Source: Megalobrama amblycephala
Lineage: Eukaryota > Chordata > Actinopteri > Cypriniformes > Xenocyprididae
Direction of reading: 5' to 3'
NCBI RefSeq assembly: GCF_018812025.1
Contig: NC_063044.1
Coordinates: 48,957,989 to 49,021,988, forward strand
DNA: 64,000 nucleotides
The notes under the pieces were generated by a model. That model was not told where the DNA came from, made no database searches, and saw only the letters and a list, made by a program, of their open reading frames with translations. Positions 31,963 through 42,917 of this stretch are shown here, one piece after another (the first letter of the stretch is position 1; the number at the start of each line of letters is the position of its first letter). The position numbers and the translations under genes are program-made.

Positions 31963-33545
31963 GTACTCGGTTACTAACGTAACCTCGGTTCCCTATACGG
32001 AACGAGTACTGCTTATGGGGGAAGAGTCTCCCTTTTTCCCCGCTACTGAAGCCTGAGTGTATGCATCGTCATTGGTTCACTCATAGACAAGTTGTTGAAT
32101 CAATGACGGCGCGGCATAGCTGCATGGCCTATGGTGACAGAGCGCGCAAACTTTCCTGCCGAAAGGGCGGGGTAATGGGCTATATAAGCGAGCGTTTCGC
32201 CATAGGCCATCAGGCCATATCGACTGAAGCGAGACACTGAGCCGCAGCCTCGTGGCATGGCAAGTAACGTAGTACTCGTTCCGTATCTCAGGGAACCGAG
32301 GTTACGTTAGTAACCGAGTACATTCCCTTTCGATACTTCACTCGTACTGCTGGGGGAACGAATTCAACCGCGCCATGCCACGGCTGGGAAACGGCAAGAC
32401 TCTGAAAGGCCCACGCCCAGAGATAAACGAGGCAGAGGGGAGATTGCACGAGAGAGCTTTTGGGGTGGTCCGGCCACGGCGAGACATGCCCCAATCCTCT
32501 TCCTTCTTCGCGGATCAGGACGACTTCGGCGTGGCCAGGGTCCCTGGAGTCTGGGGAAGGACGAGCACTTGGGAGGGCGTGGGCGCTGGCAGTGCTCTTT
32601 GGGCGGCGCTGCTTGAGAAGCAGAGGGGGCAGGCTTCATCTGCTGAGCCGGCTCAGGCCTGGGGCGGCTGGAAGCAGACGCAGAGCTTGAGCGTTTTGGC
32701 AAAAAGTGTCTCATCGCTTGAGAAGACTTCTGAGCAGCCGTGAATCGCTCCGTGAATCCCTCTACCGCTGGTCCAAAGAGTCCTGACGAGGACACAGGGG
32801 CGTCCAGGAAGGCAGTCTTGTCCTGATCTTTAATTTCCATCAGGTTGAGCCACAAGTGGCGTTCCATCACTACCAGGCTGGCCATTGATCTGCCAATGGC
32901 CTGGGCCGTGGCCTTCGTGGCCCGCAGGGCTAAATCAGTGGCGCTGCGGAGGTCTCTGAAGGCAGGTGCGTCGATGCCAGACTCGTCCAGGGAGCGGAGA
33001 AGTTTGGCCTGGAACACCTGGAAGATGGCCATCGAGTGGAGCGCTGAAGCGGCTTGGCCAGCGGAGGTGTAGGCTCTTCCTGCTAAGGCAGAGGTGGTCC
33101 TGCAGGGCTTGGTCGGGAGGGCTCTCTTCGTCTTACATCCCACAGCCACGGGCGGACAGAGGTGAGCGGCCACTGCTTCATCCAGGGGCGGCAGGTGCTC
33201 GTAGCCCTTCTCTTCCAAGCCGTCTACAGTGGTGAGGGCTGAACGGTGTGTAGTGTGCAGGTGGGCAGAGTAGGGAGCGCGCCATGACTTTGTCAGCTCC
33301 TCGTGTACCTCAGGAAAGAATGGGGCAGAGCGCTGGCGAGGGGCCTGGCGACGGCCTGGGAGAAACCACTCGTCCGGCTCCGCGATGGCTCCTCTGGCGG
33401 GGCCTAGTCGAGGTCCAGATCCTCTATGGCTTTAGATAGGACACGGAAGAGCTCGGCGTCCATACCCGTGCCGTGGTCGATGGGCTCCAGAGAAGGCAGG
33501 GCGTCCTGAGTCACAGCCATGGTGTAGATCCATAGATCCATAGAT
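31963..33545 (-). mobile_element. Second DIRS-like element, reduced to gag plus right end
   Basis: Read on the minus strand: gag, then an internal complementary region (about 32369-32273), then the right terminal repeat ending at 31963 with GTT outside it. The terminal block GTACTCGGTTACTAACGTAA at 31963 recurs inverted at 32273-32322, next to the reverse complement of a left end (ATTCCCTTTCGATACTTCAC). The reverse transcriptase and recombinase are absent, and the left terminal repeat is missing where a SINE begins. It is a deletion derivative from a different DIRS subfamily than the copy at 13794. Confidence 0.78.
32364..33520 (-). pseudogene. DIRS gag-like gene, truncated and frameshifted
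   Basis: A 284-residue frame (33218-32364) with KGYEHLPPLDEAVAAHL, LPTKPCRTTSALAGRAYTSA, DLALRATKATAQAIGRSMAS and HLWLNLMEIKDQDKTAFLDA. This parallels the gag of the other DIRS copy nearly block by block. The frame extends upstream as FFPEVHEELTKSWRAPYSAH without an ATG; a likely start MAVTQDALPSLEP near 33521 is separated by a frameshift and stop near 33400. The C-terminus runs into the internal complementary region, evidence for a deletion of all downstream genes. Confidence 0.75.
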
Positions 33546-33562
33546 GCAAACCGATACCGGAT

Positions 33563-33775
33563 GAGTCATATGGCCTAATGGTTAGAGAGTCGGACTTGTA
33601 ACACGAAGGCTGTGGGTTCAAGTCTCAGTACCAGCAGGAAATGTGAATGAACAGCATTCTCTTCCACCCTCATTACTGAGCTGCCCTTGAGCAAGGCACC
33701 TAACCCTTAATCGCTCCCCGGGCGCCACAGCAAAAATGGCTGCCCACTGCTCCGGCTGTGTTCAAATGTTTCTTG
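33563..33775 (+). mobile_element. tRNA-derived SINE
   Basis: The head carries pol III boxes: A box TGGCCTAATGGT and B box GGTTCAAGTCT, 34 bp apart. It is followed by the body CTTGAGCAAGGCACCTAACC and CTCCCCGGGCGCC typical of a widespread fish SINE group (V-SINE/HE1-like). The expected 3' tail is missing; it runs into another repeat near 33775. Confidence 0.75.
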
Positions 33776-34010
33776 AGCTTCAACTCCATATATTAGAATG
33801 ATTTCTGAAGGATCATGTGACACTGAAGATTGGAGAAATGATGCTAAAAATTCAGCTAACATCACTTGAATAAATTATATTCTAAATATTTTAAACTGTA
33901 ATCATATTTCATAATATTACAGTTTTACTGATTTTTACAGTGAAATAAATGGCAGACTTATTTAAAAAACATTTTAAAAATCTGACCCCACACTTTTGAA
34001 CAGCCGTGTA
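33776..34010 (+). repeat. Dispersed cyprinid repeat (GGATCATGTGACACTGAAGA type)
   Basis: Contains TTTCTGAAGGATCATGTGAC and ends TGACCCCACACTTTTGAAC. A related copy is at 53870-54110 (TCATGTGACAGTGAAAACTA ... CCCCAAACTTTTGGA). Class unknown; non-coding. Confidence 0.6.
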
Positions 34011-34814
34011 CAGTGTTGGGGTAACGAATTACAAGTAACGTGAGTTACGCAATCAGATTACTTTTTCAAGTAACTAAGTAACGCATTACTTTTAAATTGA
34101 CAACAAAATACCTGAATTCCAACTTTTTTCAATACTTTTTTTCAAGCAAGTTACTTTTCCCATTTATTGACTGACCTCTTCTGTCCCCACATTGAGAGAA
34201 ACTGTGAGTAAGAGGCGTGTGAACATCATGGTTATTGCAATTCTAGACTAATTTTCTCGTTAAATTACGAGAAAAAAAAAGTTAAATTTTGAGAAAAAAG
34301 TCGAGATAAAATGTTAAGAATAAAGTCATTAAATTAAGTGAAAAAAGTTGTTAAATTACGAGAACAAATTCGTTAAATTATGAGAAAATCTCGTAATTTA
34401 ACGAGTTTATTCTCAACATTTTATCTTGACTTTTTTCTTGAAATTTAACAACTTTAATCTCGAGATGGTTTTATTTTTTTATTATTGCTTGGCCCTAATC
34501 CTCTTCCGTATCGATGATCCAATTCAACCATACTAATACACAAAAATGACTTTAGATAAACATCACATTTGTGATCAGCCTGAAGCTTATTCATTTCACT
34601 TTTGGTGTGAAAGGGCCTTTACTTTTGCCAAAAATAGAACCTTTTTGTTGTTATTAAAAAACAAAACAAAAAAGCAAGCCCAGCCCAGGTGAGAAAAAAA
34701 AAGTAAAACAAAAGTAATGTAACACATGACAGTAACTAATAACTCAGTTACTTTTTTAGGGAGTAACACAATATTGTAATGCTTTACTTTTAAAAGTAAA
34801 TTTCCCCAACACTG
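34011..34814. mobile_element. hAT-like non-autonomous element with inner fold-back
   Basis: Terminal repeats CAGTGTTGGGG and CCCCAACACTG. Subterminal ACAAGTAAC and ATTACTTTT words are typical of an abundant fish hAT family. An 8-bp target duplication is not intact. 34248-34470 holds a nearly palindromic inner block (CTCGTTAAATTACGAGA ... TCTCGTAATTTAACGAG) that may be a separate insertion. Confidence 0.7.
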
Positions 34815-36890
34815 CTTGTGTCCACAACATATTATCATGTCAAAGGATTAGAAAGTGCATTCATCCATTATAAACATGTAAGAAAAATATCCATATTAAC
34901 AAGTTATGAAGTAAAATATCTAGCTTCCACCAAACCGCCTTCCATATTCAACTTACTAAGAAAGTGTAACTCCTCTCGCAGTTCAAAACGCTTACGCTAC
35001 AACCTACGCCTTCCATATACGCAATGTCAGTTACACTTTTTCCATAAGATGAATAAGGAAGCTAGCTATTTTACTTTATAACTTGCTAAATATGGATATT
35101 TAAATGAATCACTTCACTTCAGAAGGCCTTTATTAACCCCCTGGAGCATGTGGAGTATGTTTATAATGGATGTATGCACTTTCTTGAGCTTCATACCCGT
35201 TAATCCCGTTCACTGCTAATATAAAGCTTGGATGTGTCAGGATATTTATTAATATAACTCCGGTTGTGTTCATCAGAAAGAAGTAAGTCATTTATGGCTT
35301 GAGGGTGAGCAAAGCTTGGGCTAATTTTCATTTTAAAGTGAACTAATACTTTAATATGTAACTAAACTTTAAAGTTTACTACAAAACTATGTAAACATAA
35401 CATGCCCCCCTTTTATGATCACTGTGTGAACTAGCATTATGAAGATAAGAAAGAAAAAAACAAATACCAGTCCAGTTCAATGACAACAAACAGTCCGAAC
35501 ACAAACCAAGAAAGCCCAGATGTGCCAAGGTCCAAGTGTAAAGGCCATTCAGTATATTATTATAGTGAACATGACTTTGTTTAGAGAACCAACTCCTGGC
35601 CTAATTGCATGTAGAGCAGTTCAGTAAGAGGTGACACCCTGTGAACTGTTTGAGTCTGATCAATGTCAGACAAACAATAGCTAGTGTGATCCGATTTCGC
35701 TGAACACACTCATGCATAAAAGCCCAGTGCAGGGGGAGTCTCTGTGTGTTATGTGAGTAGTGAGATTACTATCAGAGGAAATATGGGTCACCGTGGCAGT
35801 CAAAATGCAGCGGAGGTGTTGCTGGGGCATCCATACAGATTTTAGCAAGAATAATAATATCATCAAACAAGGACAGGAAGCTTAAGTGTTCACATGCCAA
35901 AACCCTGAGACAGATGCATGATGGTATTAGCATGTTAACATTGATGAGAACCAGTAAACAGTTTATAATTCATGATTATGCTCTCAAACATTTCAGTTGA
36001 GTCCCTGAGGAAGTCAATCTGCTTCTGCTGATCTGCACTCATCAGGAATGTAATGAGAGAGTCACACATCTCTATACAGTATAACTTTAAATTAACCGTT
36101 TTGCCATAGTCTACTCTACAGATGATGCTGTTACAAAAATAATGATTAAAATTCAGTTCGAATGATCAAGAGTTTGCATTTATGTAATTATCTACCTGTC
36201 ATCTTAAACCATGTAGGGGTGAGTCTGATATAAGTACTACAGTTTCCCTGTATGTATTCAGATTGGCAAGGGAAAAACTGTAACTCATACAGCTTGTGGT
36301 ATTTTTTGTGCAAATGTTTCAGTTATAAATCATTTTTTTGGGTGAGTTTGTCATCTAAACTGAAACTGATAATGTGGGGCATTGATCCTTTGTTGGCCGA
36401 CTCACAGCTCCTGTACACGATTCCTTGCCTACAAACAAGATTGTCACAGATGACCTGTCTATCTTTTGTGCCTGCAGTGTGCAACATCATGGGCTGAGTA
36501 AAAATCTTCTTTATCCCTTAATTCAAAATTCTTTGCAACAGCATGTCAAATTTCAATGCAAATGGAGCTGAAAAGGCTGTCCCACTTCATCTTCAGTCCA
36601 TATTCAGCGCTCACAGACACGGTTTCCACAATCACAGATTGAAAGTGTAACAAAGACTCCCCAGGGTGTGGGATTCCATACCGGTGTCCTGGCTACAGTG
36701 TCTACAATGGTTAGGGATGTTCTGAACTTCTAAAACTCACCACACGATGTCACCCTCTACTCACCAGCATTTGCCTGCTATCAGAAAGAGGCTCAGATGC
36801 GGCTAAAGTGGGTCAGTGTGTCTTTCTTGTAGGCCTTCGTGGATTGCAGTGGTTTAATTTAGAGTTTCAAACGATATACGGGTCTGTCTG
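34815..36890. other. Intergenic, no gene recognised
   Basis: About 2 kb with only short open frames lacking family features or splice patterns. No repeat was identified with confidence. Confidence 0.55.
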
Positions 36891-36894
36891 TATG

Positions 36895-36911
36895 TCTATC
36901 TGTCTGCCCTG

Positions 36912-36993
<82 letters not shown>

Positions 36994-37003
36994 GTCTGCC
37001 CTG

Positions 37004-37060
<57 letters not shown>

Positions 37061-37106
37061 CTTCTGTCCGTCCTCCTATCTATCTATCTATCTATCTATC
37101 TGTCTG

Positions 37107-37172
<66 letters not shown>

Positions 37173-37195
37173 CGTCTGTCCGTCCTCCTATCCTC

Positions 37196-37260
<65 letters not shown>

Positions 37261-37283
37261 CGTCTGTCCATCCTCCTGTCCTC

Positions 37284-37349
<66 letters not shown>

Positions 37350-37399
37350 GTCTGTTTGTCTGTCTATCTGTCTGTCCGTCTGTCCGTCCTTCTGTCCTC

Positions 37400-37469
<70 letters not shown>

Positions 37470-37515
37470 GTCTGTTTGTCTATCTGTCTGTCCGTCTGTC
37501 CGTCCTTCTGTCCTC

Positions 37516-37585
<70 letters not shown>

Positions 37586-37622
37586 GTCTGTCTGTCTGTC
37601 TGTCTGTCTGTCCATCCTCCTG

Positions 37623-37663
<41 letters not shown>
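36895..37663 (+). repeat. Large (TATC)n microsatellite with GTCT/GTCC interruptions
   Basis: About 770 bp of tetranucleotide repeat in about eight blocks, separated by GTCTGTCCGTC and CCTCCTATC-type interruptions. It keeps a 305-residue frame open (YLSI repeated) only because four TATC units make twelve bases with no stop. Confidence 0.97.
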
Positions 37664-37989
37664 TACTACTAAATTACTATTATCAAAGCATTTATTGTCT
37701 TGAAATAGAAAATAAACATGTCTAATTGAAGAATAAGAAATGGAAAAGAAAATGTAAAATTAAAATGTAATTAAACAGGGCGAATTTACATTTATGTGGA
37801 ATATAAAGAAATATAAAATCTCTCTATAATTAATATACGCATTGTAGCTTACTAGCTTACTAAAATATTTGTCTATCTTACTGCAGGCTATTACTACTTT
37901 GTATGCTACTGCTGTGCAAAGCTATTGTTCAGTTATTGTCAAGTGACCGGTGTATATGTACCGTACTGTATTGTGTTTAAAAGGTTAAA

Positions 37990-38035
37990 ATAACCTGCGA
38001 TGCTACTAGCGGTGAAGAGGAGAGAAGGGCACAAG

Positions 38036-38083
<48 letters not shown>

Positions 38084-38420
38084 AGGGGGCAGGCGCGTCA
38101 CTCGCTCGTGGGGGGAAATCAAGAGGGCGAAAACGGCTCGTGGACACAATGGATTTGCGAACCAATGGACTTTGCGTTGATTAAAGGACGGAGTCTTCGA
38201 TGAACACGATAAACAAGGTATGTTGAGTTTATTAAGGAGAGCGCGACGTGTTGTATGTTGCGCTTCCCCTAATTTCCTTTGATTATAGCGCTAGAACCGT
38301 TATTTGGACGGCAGAGGATGCAGGAAGCGAGTCGAGGCATCATTGCAGAGAGCGCGGCCCGCTCGCTCCGCAGGGTCCTAATGTGATGTTTTGACAGGCT
38401 GCGGCTTCAGTTCTGGTGAC
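37990..38420 (+). promoter_or_regulatory. ppp1r9b: Candidate ppp1r9b promoter and first non-coding exon
   Basis: GC- and CpG-rich DNA with a GA tract, 3.1 kb upstream of the spinophilin coding exon and on the same strand. A donor-like AACAAG|GTATGT at 38217/38218 could end a 5'UTR exon. Acceptor options lie near 41495, just before the coding ATG. No TATA box is obvious. This rests on composition and position only. Confidence 0.4.
38038..38080 (+). repeat. (GA)n tract at a GC-rich region
   Basis: About 21 AG dinucleotides followed by GGGGAGGGGGCAGGCGCG. It starts a CpG-containing stretch to about 38420, which stands out from the AT-rich surroundings. Confidence 0.95.
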
Positions 38421-39434
38421 ACTCCTTCAACACAATTAGCGGCGCAGAAATGATGTATTTTATAGCTTACGATTTTAATCAGCGATTTGGTTTGTCTTGC
38501 ACACTAGGAACATCTCGATCTAAGCGAAATTAAAGCGACAGCCGATGTTTCGGCGCCTAAAGGCTGGTTGATTCATGCTGCCAAGATAAGTAATCTACTG
38601 GCATCAGCAGCAGCAGCAGCAGCATGGGATCACAACAAAGCCTGTCTGTCCATGCCAGTATGCATGGTATTTCCCAAGGATTTGTGCACAGTTTTATATA
38701 TATCAAATGACTTAAAGTGGTCCCATGTTCTTGTGCCTCTGTTTACGGTTTCGTTCATGATCTGACTTCCTTTATCTGACAGAAAGATCAATTTGACGTC
38801 TATAGATATCCAACCCTGCTGGAAAATCCAGCTTAAGCTGCATGGGAGCTGCGTTTTGTAACATAGTAGCTGGCTTCTAGTTGGTCATATTCTTGTTTGA
38901 ACTTAATTTTTATTTCTCTAACAAACAGCTTGGCCACTTCAAGATGGTCTGTCATCTAATCACCATCTTAGGCCATCTAGAAAGCTACCACGTTACTAGT
39001 CTTATTTAAATACGTTTGTCTGCCAAAATGAATAGTTTATGTTTGTGAAAAGCTATGTGAGAAGTAGGCTATACTTAGCTAGTACTTCTCAAGGAGATTA
39101 GAGTCATTACGGAAGTGTATCTTCCGTTTCATATTTGATTATTGTTATTTCTTTATGTAATGAGTTTGTATGTATTTTTTTATATATATAATTTAAATGT
39201 TGTTTATTAAAATTAGTCTTATATCTTAATTTACTCTTGATTTAGTGCAATTTTAAGTTAACTCTAAAAGTAAGAGGTGTCTGAAGATGTAACTTTTCTG
39301 GCTTTATGACCCTGGGGCCTCTGTGTGGCCATGGAAGAACTGTCAATGAATGCTCAAAAAACCACATTATGGTACTGTAAGAAAATATATTTCCTTATAT
39401 ATGAATGATCAGCCTAATATATTAAATGATTTAA

Positions 39435-39984
39435 AGGTGCCCTAGAATCAAAAATTGAATTTACCTTGGCATAGTTGAATAACAAGAGTTCAGTACATGG
39501 AAAAGACATACAATGAGTTTCAAACTCCATTGCTTCCTCCTCCTTATATAAATCTCATTTGTTAAAAAGACCTCCGAAAAACAGGTGAATCTCAACATAA
39601 CACCGACTGTTACATAACAGTCGGGATCATTAATATGTACGCCCCCAATATTTGCATATGCCAGCACATGTTCAAGGCATTACACAAGGGCAGCCAGTAT
39701 TAACGTCTGGACCTGTGCACAGCTGAATCAACAGACTAGGTAAGCAAGCAAGAACAATAGCGAAAAATGGCAGATGGAGCAATAATAAATGACATGATCC
39801 ATGGGCAGGGAGCGTGCGATTTAAAGGGGCCACAGCCTGAATCGGTGCATAGTTAATGATGCCCCAAAATAGGCCGTTTAAAAAATTAATTAAAAAAAAT
39901 CTATGGGGTATTTTGAGCTGAAACTTCACAGACACATTCAGGGGACATTTATTACATCTTGTAAAAACTGGTTCTAGGGCACCT
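39435..39984. mobile_element. TTAA-flanked element (AGGTGCCCTAGA type), short copy
   Basis: TTAA at 39431-39434 and 39985-39988, ends AGGTGCCCTAGAATC and inverted TCTAGGGCACCT. It shares both ends and most sequence with the 971-bp copy at 54708-55678 but lacks about 420 internal bp after CATGATCCATG. Confidence 0.8.
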
Positions 39985-40229
39985 TTAACTGTATTGAAAA
40001 TATACAGAATAATATATTGTGTTAATATATTACAATATATTGAATAATAAGGAATTGGAGCCTTTTATATATTTAAAAATATGTGACTATATATACTAAT
40101 ATATCATAATGTATGTAATTTTAAAATTTAGTAATACACTTCATAATATATAGCCTAGATGTGCATGTGACAAGATACAGCACTGCATGTTTTAAATATA
40201 TTGCAGATATATTTAATCGTGCTTTATTA

Positions 40230-40254
40230 ACACACACACACACACACACACACA
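40230..40254 (+). repeat. (CA)n microsatellite
   Basis: Twelve CA units within a very AT-rich stretch (about 39990-40900) dominated by ATATAT words. Confidence 0.95.
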
Positions 40255-41210
40255 TAGAAATATATAATGTAATATGTTTTTTACATTTTTAATTATCTGC
40301 ATTGTAAATGTACAATAGCACAAGCACACCTGCATGCATGTACTAACGTATTAAGCAAAGAAACTATTACTGTGCTGAAGAATGCACAGCCATTACTTTT
40401 TAAATAAAGTAACTTTATAGTCTTAATGGTGTTCGGCCAATCGTCAACCTAACCACAGGCTCTACTCTCCAGAACAGTGGCAACCCCAAAAACTCACACA
40501 TACCAGAAAACTTTTTAAATTAAAAAATAATAGAACATTAAACACTAACAAATCTCCTCGTATATTAATATTGTAAAAAAACACATGAAGTAGCACTTAA
40601 TTTTAACATTTACTTTCCTTTACCTGTCAGAAGGTAAGCATCTTGGGAACAAGAAATCTGCTGTAACTCATTCCGTGAATGGGAACATTTATACGGGAAC
40701 ACATAGGTGCAATATATACACACAATAAAGGATAAGACTTTTATGAATATTACATGTAATGCTATTTTTGTCTTCATTTCTAAATATTTTATATATCAAA
40801 TATCAATATATAGCCACATGGTCAATGCATATATTGCAGTATATTTAAAAATATAAAAACTAGTTTGCCAAATATGTAATTGTATTATCTACTATATCGC
40901 ATTATATTTTGCAGTATATTCCCATATATTTTTGTTCCATAAAGGCTAAACATGTAGGCATTTGCACTGTGCAGTTGCTGTCTATGATATTTGTGGCTCC
41001 AGTTGAAGTTGTCAAATGAGTTGTCAAAAGTATTTGAGCACTTAAACTACACTTAAAAAATAATGAATACCATTGCATTGGATGCAAAATATCAAACCAA
41101 GTCTCATTTGATTTTTTTTAAATTATGTGAACTAACTTTAATGTATGAACTTTAAATCTTGAGAATAGGCCTAGCATAATTTATTTGAAGATGCCACATG
41201 GTTTCATATT

Positions 41211-41270
41211 TTACATTTACATTTTTCTAATTTAGCAGACGCTTTTATCCAAAGCGACTTATAAATGAGA
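41211..41270 (-). repeat. SINE/LINE 3'-tail fragment
   Basis: Contains ATTTAGCAGACGCTTTTATC then CAAAGCGACTTATAA, the standard inverted tail of L2-related fish SINEs. No head or body is present. It lies about 280 bp before the ppp1r9b ATG. Confidence 0.75.
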
Positions 41271-41552
41271 AAAAACTTGACTTGCAAAGCGACTCATCCC
41301 ATCATTTTGTATCTAATACAATGAAGTTCATTTATAAGTGCGGCTTAAGTGTTCAAAGGGCCACCCTTTATAGATTTATATTTCTGATAAAATGTCATTT
41401 ATTTTTGTCTTATTCATACTTTCTCCTTTTCTCTGTTTTGCGGCTGATAATATGGACTGATCCTGATGGGTGCCACTTCTTATTCATCCAATAAGAAGGA
41501 AAAGCAGAGGGCTATGCTGTTTCTGCTTGTCTTTACTGCTGTTTGATTAACC

Positions 41553-42917
41553 ATGATGAAGACTGAACCCCCATCTGCAGCCAGCGGCAGCACTAGCACC
41601 ACCCTTGTAGCAAGAAGTGCATCGCCGCACAGGAATGCCTATGAGGCTGGAATTCAATCCCTCAAGCCAGTAAAAGATTCCAGTGCTGCTAACGGGGAGG
41701 ATGGGAAACCTCGACCACAGGGCCGGGGCCGCAGGTACGGCTCCAATGTGCACCGCATCAAGAACATGTTCATGCAGATGGGTTCTCCCGGGGATGAAGA
41801 GGATCCGTCGAAGGCCAAAGACCAGACGATCCGACTGTCCCTTCCCAGAGCAAGCAGTCTGAATGAGAATGTGGATCACAGTGCACTGCTCAAACTCGGC
41901 GGGACTGTGTCAGAGCGGGTTAGCCGCTTCGATGGAAAGACTGATGGTAGCGGCTCCCGTGGACCAACCACAGGCTACTCTAAGCTTCAGGAGACACGGA
42001 AGATATTTGAACAACGTCACATGCAGGAGAAGCAGGCAGCAACTAATCGAATACTGCTAAAGAAAGAGCGAGCGTCAGGGTTCCAAGATGGCCGTCTGGA
42101 CGTGGTGGTTCGCTTCAACGGAAGCACCGAGTCATTAGACAGGTTGGATGCAGGGGAATGTCCCGCAGATGCAGTGTCCCCTACGGTCAGCCAGCTGAGC
42201 GCAGTATTTGAAAGAGCAGACCAGCGTAACAACCTTCACCGACCATCCTCAACCTCCCCACAGCCTTCTCAAGGGGTAGGCTCTACCCCGGCCAAGGTCG
42301 GAGGAATCAACTCCAAAGTCACCACCAGAAAGGCACGAGCCTTCTCTCCAACAGAAAATCAAGAGGAGGGAGCTCAGCGCACAGACCAAGAAGGTGCACC
42401 CGGGAGTCCGAAGAGCAGAACAAGCATCCAATCCGATGGACCCAATAGCAAACCATTCGAGGATATGGCTTCTGGCAGTGCTGGCTCAGTTTTCAATACA
42501 TCCAGGTCAGAGGAGATCCAGAATGCATCAAGCAATGATTCCAAACCAGGGGAGCATGCCGCACCAAGTGCACCGGATGCAGGGAGCAGACTGGTACAGG
42601 CGGATGTCCACGCCTCTCTGGAAAATGGGGAGGCCACCAGCAGCCATGAGCCCTCAGAACAAAGGGAGGAAATTGGACAGGCCTGTGCTGAGGAGGAATC
42701 CCACAGAGAGGATATCTCAGAAGCAGATCTGGTGGACATCAGCGCGTACAGCGGGATTGGAGAGGACTCTGGCGGTAGTCAGCTGGACGAAGATGAGGAG
42801 GCTGAGGATGATGATGCTTACGAACCAGAATCCAGCTGTTCAGAAGTCCCTGGCTTGCCTGCAGAAGATGAACCACCTCCCAGCAGGAAGATTCGTTTCA
42901 GTACAAACCCCATCAAG
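41553..42917 (+). CDS. ppp1r9b: Spinophilin (neurabin-2), first coding exon
   Basis: Spinophilin is a scaffold in dendritic spines that binds F-actin and targets protein phosphatase 1. The exon codes for 455 residues and ends CATCAAG|GTAAGT; the frame would run only three codons into the intron. The start (CCATGATGAAGACTG) gives MMKTE, followed by SASPHRNAYEAGIQSLKP, RRYGSNVHRIKNMFMQMG, RLSLPRASSLNENVDHSALL and AVSPTVSQLSAVFE-like segments that match spinophilin. LDVVVRFNGSTESLD and the RLSLPRASS block separate it from neurabin-1. An acidic region leads to the PP1 docking motif RKIRF (residues 445-449; RKIHF in mammals). The PDZ and coiled-coil domains must lie on exons beyond the window. RLSLPRASS covers the region where mammalian spinophilin is phosphorylated by PKA and CaMKII. 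Confidence 0.94.

Noticed and set aside
33563..33640. A functional tRNA gene
   Set aside because: A and B boxes exist, but no cloverleaf with proper acceptor stem was found and the downstream body is that of a SINE.
36808..37725. 305-residue open frame with YLSI repeats
   Set aside because: Produced by the TATC microsatellite; twelve bases give four codons without a stop. No gene features.
41553..42917. Calling the phosphatase scaffold ppp1r9a (neurabin-1)
   Set aside because: MMKTE start, RLSLPRASSLNENVDHSALL and LDVVVRFNGSTESLD match spinophilin and are not neurabin-1 features.
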